Assembly: GCF_020536995.1 (NCBI RefSeq) | Contig: NC_068356.1 | Location: 85,570,961-85,634,960, forward strand | DNA from: Dreissena polymorpha | Lineage: Eukaryota > Mollusca > Bivalvia > Myida > Dreissenidae | Length of the DNA stretch: 64,000 nt | Direction of reading: 5' to 3' | Part shown: piece by piece, positions 53,006 to 64,000 of the stretch | Layout of the letters: each line of letters opens with the position of its first letter | Numbering within the stretch: the stretch's first letter is position 1 | Program-made: the position numbers and the translations under genes | Notes under the pieces: generated by a model | Seen by the model: the letters and a program-made list of their open reading frames with translations, nothing else | What the model was told of the DNA's origin: nothing | Database searches by the model: none

Positions 53006-54616
53006 TTGTGTTTAATGACCAGACTTTCATATACCTCGCCCATATTGTTTTCCCTCTTTATTAACGACATCGAATTCGGTTTGCAAAATGGATTAAACGC
53101 CGGAATTACCCTAGATCAAATATCGATATATCTATTATTATTCGCTGACGACGCGGCTTTATTTTCTGAAACACCGGAGGGTCTTCAAGAATCATTAAAC
53201 AATTTAGAAACCTACTGCGATAAGTGGAATTTAACGGTAAACATTGAAAAAACAAAGGTCATGGTATTCCGAAAAGGTGGCACAATTAGTAAAACATTAA
53301 TATGGACATATAAAGGTCAAGAAATAGAAATTGTTAACAATTTTAATTACCTTGGAATTGTCATGTCAAGCGGTGGATCTTTTGCGTCCGCAACAAATAC
53401 ATTGTATGGCAAAGCTTTAAAAGCGATGCATTCTTTGTTCACTCTCACAAAAGACATGAACGTACCTATACATATCATGTTAAATTTATTTAACGCATAT
53501 GTATCATCAATTTTAAACTATAACTGTGAGGTATGGGGATTTATGAAAGCGGAAAACATTGAGCGCGCCCATCGTAAATTTTGTAAAAGAATATTGAATG
53601 TTAAGATGTCAACAAACTCATTATCGCTATATGCCGAAGTTGGTCGATTCCCCTTGTATTTAGACAGATATGTCAGGATCGTGAAATACTTTTTGAAATT
53701 ATATACTGTTAAAGAGGGTAATTGTATTCTTAAACACATTTTATTATCACAGAGATTAGAAATTGAACGCAAAAATAACACAAACAATTGGTCATCGAAA
53801 GTAAGGAATATTCTAAACCAAACCGGTTTTAACGATGTATGGCTATTCCCCGAATCTGTGAACTCTAATCAATTAATACCGCTACTTAAAACCAGATTAC
53901 GAGACCAGTATATCACTAACTGGAATACAAGTGTCACATCATCTAGTTCAATGATTTTATATAAAGAATTGAAACCAATATTCGAAAGATCTGCGTATCT
54001 TGATATTGTTGAAAATAAAAAACATAGGAATATTATTGCTAAATTACGTTTGTCGTCTCACAAATTATTAATTGAAACGGGTAGACACCAGAACATTGTC
54101 AGAGATCAACGCAAATGTGTTTTATGCAACCTCAATGATATCGAGGATGAATATCACTTTGTTATTAAATGTCCTTATTATGCCGATATTAGGAATACAT
54201 TAATTCCAAAGTATTACAGATCACGACCTAGTATGTTCAAGTTTATCGAACTACTTAATTGTTCAAACAAAATAGTGTTAAGAAAACTTGCCATTTTTTG
54301 TTTAAAATGCTTTAAGCTACGAGAAGATGTGCTATATGTGTAGTATAAATGATATATCTTCCACAAAGACATTAAGCTTAGAATAATGTTGTATTTGTAA
54401 CAATTATTAAATTTCGTGTTAACATTACATGATCACTTTGTATTAACCCCATCCATGTGACATTCTCACTAAAACATGTTGTATGTCATTACTTTTTAAA
54501 TTGATCTTTCCTCAAAAGGATGTATGTTTTGTATATAATTGTCACGCATGCTGTTATTGCATATGTATGTTTATGGCGATGAGCTGTATGCTTAAGCTAA
54601 AATAAAATATTCTGTT
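53006..54616 (+). mobile_element. 5'-truncated LINE, RT C-terminal half and 3' end
   Basis: One long open frame (to 54343) encodes the RT part SPILFSLFINDIEFGLQNG, the catalytic box LLFADDAALF (the F-A-D-D motif), LNNLETYCDKWNLTVNIEKT K and NFNYLGIVMSSGG. It then has the C-terminal region with NAYVSSILNYNCEVWGF and a Cys-Cys-His-Cys knuckle (CVLCNLNDIEDEYHFVIKC). The 3' end has TAAAATAAAATATTCTGTTC. The upstream palm/fingers and endonuclease are missing, yet 445 codons are uninterrupted, so insertion is recent. Clade is CR1/L2/Jockey-like; not resolved by eye. Confidence 0.88.
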
Positions 54617-54638
54617 CTGTTCATATACCACCTGTGGT

Positions 54639-54667
54639 CAGGGACCTAATGTTTGTATAGGTCCCTG
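54639..54667. other. Perfect 10-bp hairpin after LINE 3' end
   Basis: CAGGGACCTA (54639-54648) and TAGGTCCCTG (54658-54667) with a 9-nt loop, 20 bp after the LINE tail. It may be pre-existing in element A. Confidence 0.6.
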
Positions 54668-55136
54668 CTGTAGTTTATGACACTTTGCTGTTAGTTAAGT
54701 AGGGACAATATCTGATCAAAACGAGATAATCGGCTTGTGCCGAACAAAGGGGGCAATTAATCGCCGAAATACAAAGGCTAACACGATTTTAAGATTGATG
54801 CAAACAATCAAATCAAACCAATTAAATTAAATTAATTTATTTAATGTGTCAAAGTGTTAGTTTTCCTAGACAGACAGACAAGACTTTTTTTTAGTAATTT
54901 CCTTTTTTATTTCCATCGTCAACATAATATATTTTGTATAAAACATATTATGTTTAAAAATACACAAAAGTAGTATATATGTTGTCTTTTTTCCCGATAT
55001 TAGTTATGGTACATAGCATCTACAAAGACTATGGATGGTGTGAAAATACGTTTAAAACAGTTTCAATTTCGATATATATTTTATTATATTATATATATAA
55101 TATATATATAATATATATATATATATATTCACACAT

Positions 55137-55531
55137 ATGGCCAGTTACGGGGTCTCTGATTTAGAAATAGGTTATGGGGTTCCCACTTTAAATACATGTA
55201 TCTCCATACCCTTTTTTATCCGATATAAACACGAATTAAGGTATATAGGGGTACCTACTATATTATTGTATATAAATACGTCATTTATTTAACGTCTTAT
55301 ACAAGGAAATATATAGCGAACTTATTTGCGAGGTATATACAATTTCAATTTCAGACGTGATTGTGGTTTTCGATTTAAGACCTTATTGTGAGATTTGATT
55401 GCATTACCTCCCCTACACCCCCCTCATAGTAATTAAAGGAGCCTAGAATGCGGGGTTGTATATAGACCCCGTTTTTTATATTGACCTCGTAAGTACAGTC
55501 TGAAAACTACCGAGACCGCGTAACTGGCACT
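55137..55531. mobile_element. Small TIR element inside a TA microsatellite
   Basis: CCAGTTACGGGGTCTC (55141-55156) and GAGACCGCGTAACTGG (55512-55527) match at 15 of 16 inverted. TA-rich repeats lie directly outside both ends (55085-55128 and 55541-55604), as if a TA-target element landed in a TA tract. About 390 bp, non-coding. It also includes a CGGGGT/ACCCCG hairpin at about 55452-55470. Confidence 0.6.
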
Positions 55532-55538
55532 ATATATT

Positions 55539-55540
<2 letters not shown>

Positions 55541-55604
<64 letters not shown>
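55541..55604. repeat. (TA)n microsatellite
   Basis: Pure TA tract of about 64 bp. Confidence 0.97.
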
Positions 55605-55607
<3 letters not shown>

Positions 55608-56530
55608 GAAAAAGTGTATATATGTTGCTTTAAGGTAGGTGAAACTTTGTCACAAAGTATATTTACATTTTTTTTAGGGTAGGTGTACCCATTGAGCATA
55701 AAAAGCGCACAACGAATATAAAATATATGTAATTTATTTTGTGTAGTCGCGATTAATTCCTCTTGTTAAATTATATTATTAAAAGGACACAAGAAAATCT
55801 ATTTATGGTGTTGTTTTTTTCCTGTTTGCATTTAATAATAAAATATTTTGCCAATAATACTACCAAGTTTATAATGTGTGCATTGATGTAATCAGCTATG
55901 GTCAGATTACAGAATGATATAATTGCAAAATTTAGTTCAATGTTTTGGAAGACTTTTTTTAGTTGACTTGCACAATGTACCTCGTCAACATCACAGTCAT
56001 GTGGTTGATATTGATACGCGCCAGAAAACACATTTTAACAAACACGAGTATTAATAAATCATGTGTATATTGGGGTACATAAGATGAACAATTGGTAAAT
56101 TACGTTATACGATTTAACAAATTTGATCTGATACTCAAAGATTCCTTAACACATAAACAACGTGTTATTAGTTCAGACCCTGTTCTTTAGTTGCAGCAAT
56201 TGTACATACTTAATAACAGATGGATTATGGACTATCATAGTGGTAAGTTAATATATGCTGTGTGCATGGAATCGATCTATTTATTGTTTGTTTTCATTCT
56301 TATTTGTTTGAGTACAGTACAACAACTTTTGGGATGTTTAAATCTTAAATCTAAAAATGATCGTATACATATCAAAATATATTAAATAATGTATTTAATA
56401 CACATATAGAGCGTGACAATAAATATCATGCTCGATATCTCCCCTTTGATCGTGTCTTTCTTTTGCCTACCAGAGTGGCACGGATAAAAACACGCAGGTG
56501 CGCGTGACGTCACGCGTGAATTGGTCTATA

Positions 56531-57040
56531 CGGGAGCTTACCGCGTTTAAGTGAGAAAGTTGTTGCAAAACTTCAAAGATGGCGTCGTTTGTTGGATTTT
56601 CTTAAAGGAAGGGAGGATATTTTCACCAGGTAAGCCCCTTTGTATTTATAATTATTTTAAATGAATACGCCGTTTCGGCTCTCCGGTGTGTGTGCTTTCC
56701 TCGGTTTTTTGTTTCAAGTTCGTAGACGTCGGGATAAAAAAAGTTATTGAAGGAAAACCGTCCACAAATCTGTTGTCTACTTACGGGACGTTCGAGAAAT
56801 TGGATGTACAAATATCATTTTCTCTTATAATACACAGTATTGACACACGTGAACAGTAAAATATAAATAAAATCATGATTATTTCATTTTACCGACGCCG
56901 TTTTATCACGGATAATTAATTTATTGGCAAACGTTATTGGTTTAACCCCCTTATTTGGAACTGACTTCCTTTTAAGCACATTTTGGGACCTGACTTCCAA
57001 ATGACAAACAGCTCTTTCATATGTAAAAGAGCTTGACATG
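56531..57040 (+). repeat. Element B left inverted arm with start-exon
   Basis: CGGGAGCTTACCGCGTTTAA, then GTGAGAAAGTTGTTGC, AAACTTCAAAGATGGCGTC and so on, mirrored at 58800-59319. ATG at 56579 opens a short frame (MASFVGFS, stop). The following text GGATATTTTCACCAG ends at a donor GTAAGCC (56630). In the right arm the same exon is longer and open. Confidence 0.75.
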
Positions 57041-57356
57041 ATATACCTACCCATCTTAAATAAAGTGTATATGTGTACTTCAATATTATAGTTTTATAGC
57101 ATGTTACGTGGTGCAATATAAGTGTTTTCTTAATCACGTTACTTACTGTAGAATAATAATAATACTGTTCGAAAAACCTGCCGACAATTGAATCAATTCA
57201 CCTATTTTCAAGAAGATGGGTTGTGTGGTGGCTGATGTACGAGATAATAGAACGTTTATCTTTCAGTAATATTATAATTAATTTCATGTATTTTATGACG
57301 TGTCGACCTTATTCTGCTATGAACTTTTTTTAACCATTCTTTTACTGTCTTTTCAG

Positions 57357-57560
57357 ATGATGCAGGTTAAAGGGCGAAAATAAGTGCATCTTTCATCGCA
57401 GTATATGTAATGAGAAATTTTATATCAGGGGAGGATTGAGATATCATGCCCCATTCATGGAGCACATGAGTTTAAATGTAGAATATGCAAGAAAGAATCC
57501 TTCAACAGAGCCGGACTAAAACAGCAAATAAAAAACACGAACATAACAAAGCATGTATAG
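57357..57560 (+). pseudogene. Zinc-finger-like exon in element B
   Basis: Acceptor CTGTCTTTTCAG at 57356. At 57465-57560 the frame reads HEFKCRICKKESFNRAGLKQ and then QIKNTNITKHV, stop. FKCRIC...F....L is the first half of a C2H2 finger; the first His is replaced by Gln. The upstream part is broken by stops in this frame. It may be a captured host exon or the relic of the element's own gene. Confidence 0.35.
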
Positions 57561-58799
57561 CTGATGTTTGTAGTGTTTTTGTTTTATTTATAAAGTCTAC
57601 ATAGACACGTCTGACATATAATTGCTATGAGTGCTACTTACTTACACGTTTTATTCCGTATATGTCATGATGCCAGTTTCTCACTTTGCTATGAAAATAA
57701 ACCATTATCTGTGTTACGTCATTTCTTCCAACGATGTCTCTGCATAAATATTCAATTGTATTCAGCACTTACATACATGATAAAAAAGATTTGGGTCGGA
57801 TTTAAATCGTTATGCATTTGACATATTAACATTACTTACGATTAGAGAAGGCAATGTTAGGAACAAACGAAATAATCTTTCTAAGTGAACCAATACTTTA
57901 TTCTCTCAATACAACAGTCATAAATAATATGTATTCACATAAGTATAAAAGAGAAAAAACATACATGTATAAAAATTATATTGATCACTTCTACTGAAAT
58001 CATATCGTGTATTGCATTTGCACAAATCTTTCTATCCAGTACAAATTCACTTTTTGCGATTATAATATAGTGACCAACTCAGAACTGGTTTAAAAAAGGT
58101 CGTCCAAAATGTGTCACATACATGTATCAGTATCGTTATGGTAAAACGCTTCAAATGTCATTGTATTAAATAAGCAATTCATATTTAAGTATCATAAAAA
58201 AAAACATCCACCGATATGCATCTTCTAAGCAGATGCCAGGTATTCCAAATTGCTTCATGTATTCCGAATCGCAACAATGGCAGTATTTGGTTACATCAAC
58301 CTTATACTAGTATCAAACCGGCTTTACCCTCTTCTGTTTTTCATAACACGTTTATTGCACGTATATGTGATTGTTTGGCAAGGTACTTCGACGTAATCTT
58401 TTTTGTTTGATTGGTGGGTTTTCATGTACCTATCGCATTCTAGAGCGGTACACACTTCGTTACGCCGTCTTTTTAAATCTTGGCATCCTCAACATATATA
58501 ACTGGCGTCTAGATATCTGGAAATAGTAAGCATAGTATTCCGTTGGATGCATATTCAAACATAAGTATGTCCATATGTGTTGAAATAAACAGGTAAGAAT
58601 TACACTGTGTTAATAATACCTTCGATTGTCTTATATTAATCACACTAAACGTTAGCGTTAAGTACGCGATAATAGCCGATTAAACATATAATAATAAAAA
58701 TTAATAATATAACAATTAATAGAAAAAGATAACTCTTGATTTCTTCAAGTGAAAATGTTTCCCAAGACATTCGCACCAATGCGGAATTCATTCACGAAA
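57561..58799. other. Interior of element B, no gene seen
   Basis: AT-rich spacer between the zinc-finger-like exon and the right arm. Short ORFs (57627, 58216) have no recognisable domain. Confidence 0.45.
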
Positions 58800-59319
58800 G
58801 TTATTTCGCATAAAACCTTTTAACATAGGAAAGAGCTGTTTATCATTTGGAAGTCAGGTCCCTAAATGTGCTTAAAAGGAAGTTTAGTTCCAAAAATGGG
58901 GGTTAACCCGTTATAATTCGGCATTGAATAAATTAATAGACATAACAACGCGTCGAGATAATAAAATATTCGTTATTTATGTTATATTTTACTGTACACA
59001 TGCACAAATACTGTTTATTTTGAGAGAAAATGATATTCGAACATCCAACATCTCGAAGGTCAAGAAATTAAACAACAAATTTGTCGACGGTTTTGCTTCA
59101 ATAACTTTTTTTATTCCGACGTCTACGGTTGTGAAACAAAAAACCGAGGGGAGCACAAACACCGTAGAGCCGAAAGGGCTTATTCATTTAAAAGAAATAT
59201 AAATATAAACTGGCTTACCGGGTGAAAATATCCGCTACTCCTTAACGAAAAACACTTAAAAGACGCCATCTTTGAAGTTTTGCAACAACTTTCTCACTTA
59301 AATGCGGTAAGCTCCCGTA
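58800..59319 (-). repeat. Element B right inverted arm with start-exon
   Basis: Inverted match to 56531-57040. Minus-strand exon 59269-59219 reads MASFKCFSLRSSGYFHP and ends at a donor GGTAAGCC. The start is in good context (AAAGATGGCG). This arm keeps an open exon where the left arm has a stop. Confidence 0.72.
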
Positions 59320-59336
59320 TACGCGTGCCCCCCTGA

Positions 59337-61060
59337 TTTATTGTCCGATCGTAATTGAACTTGGTCAGAACATTTGTTCAAATGATAGCTCGACCGAGTT
59401 CGAAACATGGTCATGCTGGGTCAAAAACTAGGTCACTAGGTCAAAAAGAAGAAAAACCTTGTGAACACTGTAGAAGTCACATTTGATGCCCAATCTTCAT
59501 GTAACTTTGTCAAAATGGTTTTCTTAATGATATGTTGGTTGAGTTCAAAAATGGTTCCGGTCCATTGAAAAACATGGCCGTCATGGGGCGGGGCAGTATT
59601 CCTTATATGGCTATAGAGAAACCTTGTGAACACTCTAGAAGTCAAAATTTTTGCCCAATCATCATGAAACTTGGTTAAAACATTGGTTTTATTGATATCT
59701 CAGACGAGTTCAAAAATGGTCCAGATCGGTGAAAAAACATGGCCGCCAGAAGGCGGTGCAGTTTTCTCTAAATGTATATGGTGAAAATATGTAAACTCTC
59801 TAGAAGTCACATTTTTTGTTGAATCTTCACGAAATTTGGTTATAACATTTGTTTCCTGGATACATCGGTTGAGTTCGAAAATGGTTTGGATCAGTAAAAA
59901 AACAACGCCGCCAAGGGGGGGGGGGGTCTTTTTCCTTATTTCTATATAGTAAAAAATGCTTGTGAACACTCTAGAAGTCACATTTTTTGCCTAATCATCA
60001 TGAAATTTTGTCTAAATATCGATTTTATATATATCTCGGTCGAGTTTGAAAACGGTCATGATCGGTGAAAAAACATGGCTGTCAGGGCGCGGGGCAGTTT
60101 TCTCAATATGTATATAGTGAAAACATGTGAACAGTGTAGAAGACACATTTTTTGCCCAATCTTCATGAAATTTGGTCAGAAGATTTGTTTCCTGGATACG
60201 ACGGTTGAGTTAAAAAATGGTTCGGATCGGTAAAAAAACATGGCCGCCATGGGGGCGGGGGTCTTTTTCCTTATATTTATATAGTAAAGAAGCTTGTGAA
60301 CACTCTAGAAGTCACATTTATTTCCTAATCATCATGAAATTCGGTCAAAACATTGGTTATGCGGATATCTCGGAGGAGTTTGAAAATGGTCGTGATCAGT
60401 GAAAAAACATGGCCGCCAGGGGATGGGGCAGATTTTCTCTATATGTTTTAAGTGAAAACATTTAAACATTCTGGACGACACATCTTTCGCAGAATCTTTA
60501 TGAAATTTGGTCCGAACATTTGTTTTCTGGATACAACGGTTGAGTTCGAAAATGGTTCGAATCGGTAAAAAACATTTCAGCCAGGAGGTGGGGGGGGGTC
60601 TATTTCCTTATATTTATATAGTAAAAAAAGCTTGTGAACACTCTATAAGTCACATTTTTTTACCAATCATCATTTTACTTGGTCTAAACATTGGTTTTAT
60701 AGATATCTTGGTTGAGTTTGAAAATAGTCGTGATCAGTGAAAAAACATAACCGCCACGGGGTGGGGCAGTTTTATCTTAATGCATATAAGAAAACATGTG
60801 AACAGTCATATTTTTTGGCCAATCATCATGAAACTTGGTCAAAACATTGGTTTTATTGATATGTCGGATAAGTTTGAAAATGGTCGTGATCAGTAGAAAA
60901 AAATGGCCGCCAGTGGATGGGGCAGTTTTCTCTATATGTATGTAAGAAGCATTTTCCTTTATATATTATATTTATATGTTTTTAAAACTCTGGGTTTATA
61001 AAAACATGGCTGCCAGGGTGGTTGGGATAATTTTCTATATAGGCCTATTGTGAATAGTTT
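59337..61060 (-). repeat. Family F5 element, right part (split by B)
   Basis: Resumes TTTATTGTCCGATC and continues for about ten units of about 168 bp, each with TTGTGAACACTCTAGAAGTC, ATCATGAAACTTGGTC and AACATGGCCGCCA. Units alternate between a TTTCCTGGATAC / TTTTTCCTTATATTTATATA type and a GATATCTCGG / TTTTCTCTATATGTATATA type, a dimer of about 335 bp. The 5' head is missing, so the copy is truncated near 61060. Confidence 0.85.
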
Positions 61061-61737
61061 GGAACACCTTATTTTTAAAGTCTGTCTTCTCATACCAATA
61101 ATTTGAAATATTTGCTTAAGAGTTTTAATCTTTGTGTCTTTCCATCTTAGTCTCTCAGTATTTGTGCTAAATTTCGTTCTATTTTCTTTTATAGAAAAAT
61201 ATCTTAATTTTATACGGGAAAAAAACCAATGGGAAGGCTAATTTATTTTTTTTTAAATTAACGAAATAATGGCAATGTGGAATAAAAACCAATACATGAT
61301 CACAAAGAATCTAAAATATCAATATCTTAAAGGAAAAAGGTACTTAAGTTTACGAAATTTCAGTTTCACTAAACTTTTCCGGTTGCCGTTATAACGCATC
61401 AATGTCCACTATCATAACACCAATCTCAAAGATCAAGGTCACACTTAAAGGTCAGGGACAAAATTTCGCAAAAAAAGCTTAAAAATAGATACTATCGAGA
61501 TATCAACCACTTTGGAAAAGAACGATCTTTTATGTAGGTGCAAAAATTGCTAAAAAAAATAAATAAAAAAAATAGTTAAGTTCAATTGATAAAAGTCGAG
61601 TATATCAGTTGGACAAAACATCGAATCCCTTCCTAAACAAATATCCGTTGCATCGAACGGTAGTGTCACAAAACGTCCATCACCCAAAGAATTGTGTATG
61701 TGTTTGCTTTGTTTGTACCTACATAGTAGTGGTGTTT
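61061..61737. other. No gene seen
   Basis: AT-rich DNA; a short GATCAAGGTCACACTTAAAG at about 61430 may be a repeat fragment. Confidence 0.4.
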
Positions 61738-63050
61738 TTAGCTCACCTGTCACGAAGTGACACGGTGAGCTTATGTGATCGTGTGATGTCCGGCGTCCGT
61801 TGTGTGTGTGTCAGTCAACAATTTGATCGTGTAGACAGTAGAGGTCACAATTTCTATGCAATCTTTATGAAATTTGGTCAGAATGTTTATCTTGATGAAT
61901 TTTGGTTGGGTTTGTATTTGGGTCATCTGGGGTACAAAAACTAGGTCACTAGGTCAAATAATAGAAAAACTTTGTGTAGACAAAAGAGGTCACAGTTTTC
62001 ATACAATCTGTATGAAATATGTTCAGAATGTTTATCTTGATGAAATCTGGATTAGGATTGTATTTTGGTCATCTAGGGTAAAAAACTAGGTCAAATAATA
62101 GAAAAGCCTTGTGTAGACAATAGAGGCCACAGTTTTCAGCCAATCTTTATGAAATTTGGTAAGAATGTTTATCTTGATGAAATCTGGGTTGGGAGTGTAT
62201 TTGGGTCATCTGGGGTCAACAACTAGGTCACTCGGTCAAATAATAAAAAAAACCTTGTGTAGACAATAGAGGTCACAGTGTTCATCAGATTTTTATAAAA
62301 TTTGGTCAGAATGTTTATCTTGATAAAATCTGGATTGGGCTTGTATTTGGGTCATCTGGGGTCCAAAATTAGGTCTCTAGATCAAATAATAGAAAAACCT
62401 TGTGTAGACAAAAGAAGTCACAGTTTTAAGGTCATTCTTTATGAAATTTGGTCAGAATGTTTATCTTGATGAAATCTGAGTTGGGATTGTATTTGGGTCA
62501 TCTGGGGTCAACAACTAGGTAAACTAATAGGAATACCTTCTGTAGACAATAGAGGTCACAGTTCTCATCCAATCTTTATGACATTTGGTCAGAATGTGTA
62601 TCTTGATAAAATCTGGATTGGGATTGTATTTGGGTCATCTGGGGTCAGAAACTAGGTCACTAGCTCAAATAATAGAAAAACCTCGTGTATACAATAGAGG
62701 TCACAGTTTTCATCAGATCTTAATAAAATATGGTCAGAATGTTTGTCTTGTTAAATTCTGGGTTGGGATCGAATTTGGGTCATCTAGGGTCTAAAACTAG
62801 CTTACTATGTCAAAGTTTAAATAAAAATGAGTAGACAGTAGAGGTCACAGTTTTCATCCAATCTCAATAAAATTTGGCCAGAATGTTAATCTTGATGAAA
62901 TCTGGGTTGGTATTGTATTTGGGTCATCTGGGGTTAACAACCTAGGTCACTAGGTCAACTCATAGAAAAACCTTGTGTAGACAATAGTTTTCATCTGATC
63001 TTAATGAGTCAGGTGAGAGATTCAGGGCCATCATGGCTCTATTGTTTTCG
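61738..63050 (-). repeat. Family F6 tandem-core element, complete-looking
   Basis: Opens (plus strand) with terminal hairpin AGCTCACCTGTCAC-GAA-GTGACACGGTGAGCT (61740-61771), then GTCCGGCGTCCGTTG. Eight units of about 143 bp follow, each with GACAATAGAGGTCACAG, ATGAAATTTGGTCAGAATG, TTATCTTGATGAAATCTGG and TGGGTCATCTGGGGTC. It closes with the head AGGGCCATCATGGCTCTATT (a 5' hairpin GAGCCATGATGGCCC on the minus strand). Confidence 0.9.
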
Positions 63051-64000
63051 AAATTCTAGCCCATTCCGGAGTAAGTATATTCCAGTCTCAGCCATAAAAC
63101 ATAATTCTTTCTTTAAAAAACTTATTTGTTTGCCGAAGAGCTTCAATGGTTGATTTTTGTTAAAAATCGAATTGTGTGTCATATTGCGAGTATCCCTTAT
63201 TGTCATATTATTGTCCTTCCTTATTATATCGTGACTTTAAGGTAAAATCCTCAAGAAGTGCTGGACAGTTCAGGTTTTTTCATTTTGAGAAGTTATAATG
63301 TATTTGCTGTTTATTAATGACTATTACGACGATTATTTCATGATTCCCGTTTGTCATTGGAAAGTAGGTCATGTTTAACCCAGTCAGAGGCTATGATTAT
63401 ATTGATTATATTAATTACGCAACACATACTTGTTTTGTGTGTTATGGTTTAAAAGTAGGATTAACAAATGTGTTATTATAAGTCGCTTATTTGTGAAAAA
63501 AACAACAACACATTTTAAGAACAACACTTGTTAAGGTTTCGTATTTCCATTAAGAAACTAATTTTTAGAACTAGCAAATCCGCATAAAAACAAACATCGG
63601 CAACCAATCAGAAGGGCCGATATGATGAGAATAAATGTACATGATAGATGGATAGAGATAGTTGTCGTTGTTGTGTCCAAAATTACACTTTCAACTATAG
63701 ATTTACGTATATACGTGTTTTACGTGTGCGACGTCGTTAATCGTTGCCTTTTACCGCAACGTTACAACTGCGAATGGTATAGATGCAGATTGCCGCGCTT
63801 ATTGTCCAATCAGCATGAATGTGATCAATGATTTAATTCATTTTCATAGATCAAATTAACATATAACATGGCATGTAATATTAAACATATAATGGATATT
63901 AACATTAATTGATACTTTGCATCGCCAAATGTTTGACGCAAAGCAATGACACTTTGTTGATAATATTTGACAGCGTTTCGTTTAAACTGCATCAACATTA
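63051..64000. other. No gene seen
   Basis: AT-rich DNA without supported features. Confidence 0.5.

Larger units (their letters stand above)
51914..56526. mobile_element. Element A: TIR transposon inserted in B
   Basis: Ends GACCAATTCA (51914-51923) and TGAATTGGTC (56517-56526), flanked by TATA (51910-51913; 56527-56530). Removing A joins CACGCG-TATA-CGGGAGC, which is exactly the mirror of B's right end. A second shared block CTGGTAGGCAAAAG lies inside both ends. TA/TATA target suggests a Tc1/mariner-like or other TA-using transposase, but none is encoded. The interior carries a LINE piece, a small TIR element and TA repeats; otherwise 51950-53000 and 55610-56450 are featureless AT-rich DNA. 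A diverged copy lies at 22340-22686. Confidence 0.78.
51895..59336. mobile_element. Element B: long-TIR DNA transposon (split by A)
   Basis: Ends TCAGGGGGGCACGCG (51895 on) and CGCGTGCCCCCCTGA (to 59336). TTTA repeated on both sides (51891-51894; 59337-59340) merges to the uninterrupted F5 sequence ACATTTATTGTCCGATC. Without A it is about 2.8 kb. Inverted arms of about 500 bp (56531-57040 and about 58800-59319) are about 80% identical. A 4-bp duplication and a TCAGG.. start do not settle the superfamily. Each arm holds an ATGGCG start exon with a donor, and the middle has a zinc-finger-like exon. No transposase was recognised, so it seems non-autonomous. Confidence 0.8.

Noticed and set aside
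55452-55475. GC hairpin followed by T6 resembling a bacterial terminator
   Set aside because: The window is animal nuclear DNA and the hairpin lies inside a TIR element; no bacterial gene is near.
61550-61944. ORFs across the F6 hairpin
   Set aside because: They arise from the repeat head and first unit; no coding signature.

Overview
This window looks like nuclear DNA of a bivalve mollusc. It is AT-rich, intron-rich and gene-poor, full of the tandem-core interspersed repeats typical of bivalves (GACCTTGACCTTTGACC arrays; elements starting ACAAGAG and ending in a GC hairpin). The clearest host gene is split into small exons as in animals. The species cannot be named from sequence alone. There is one 100-N assembly gap (37753-37852). 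I saw no convincing LTR retrovirus, Polinton or other virus-like element, no rRNA and no CRISPR.

Layout. 1-13000: arrays of repeat families F1, F2 and a composite F8/F7 element, a 29-bp minisatellite, MITEs and a non-autonomous hAT. 13588-13914: an unassigned 108-codon ORF. 14284-16032: family F5 array. 17880-21320: local duplications and a TIR element. 21387-25352: LINE pieces and an F3 array lying inside an older transposon copy. 27868-29404: a decayed SAP-SWIM-YqaJ type gene. 31484-33222 (minus): two exons of a transposase-like gene whose intron holds a SINE and an F2 element. 36255-37330: GC-rich, unexplained. 38806-39781: a hAT with a BED zinc finger. 40825-48927: the 3' five exons of NAXE (NAD(P)HX epimerase), with introns full of MITEs. 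51789-61060: an F5 element opened by a long-TIR DNA transposon (B), itself opened by a second transposon (A) that carries a LINE. 61738-63050: an F6 array.

The most unusual signals are: (1) three successive NAXE exons are each preceded by decayed tandem copies of their own splice acceptor and exon start, one of which is an in-frame open exon with a good acceptor; (2) two unrelated TTAA-target TIR elements each carry an internal tRNA-like sequence; (3) an F3 tandem-core element sits inside a transposon copy whose intact counterpart lies 30 kb away, exposing the empty site (A|T, no clear target duplication), which supports Helitron-like insertion; (4) a three-deep nest at 51789-61060 can be peeled apart using target duplications. 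NAXE is the only gene I would call functional with confidence; nothing suggests that the elements here work together as a system.
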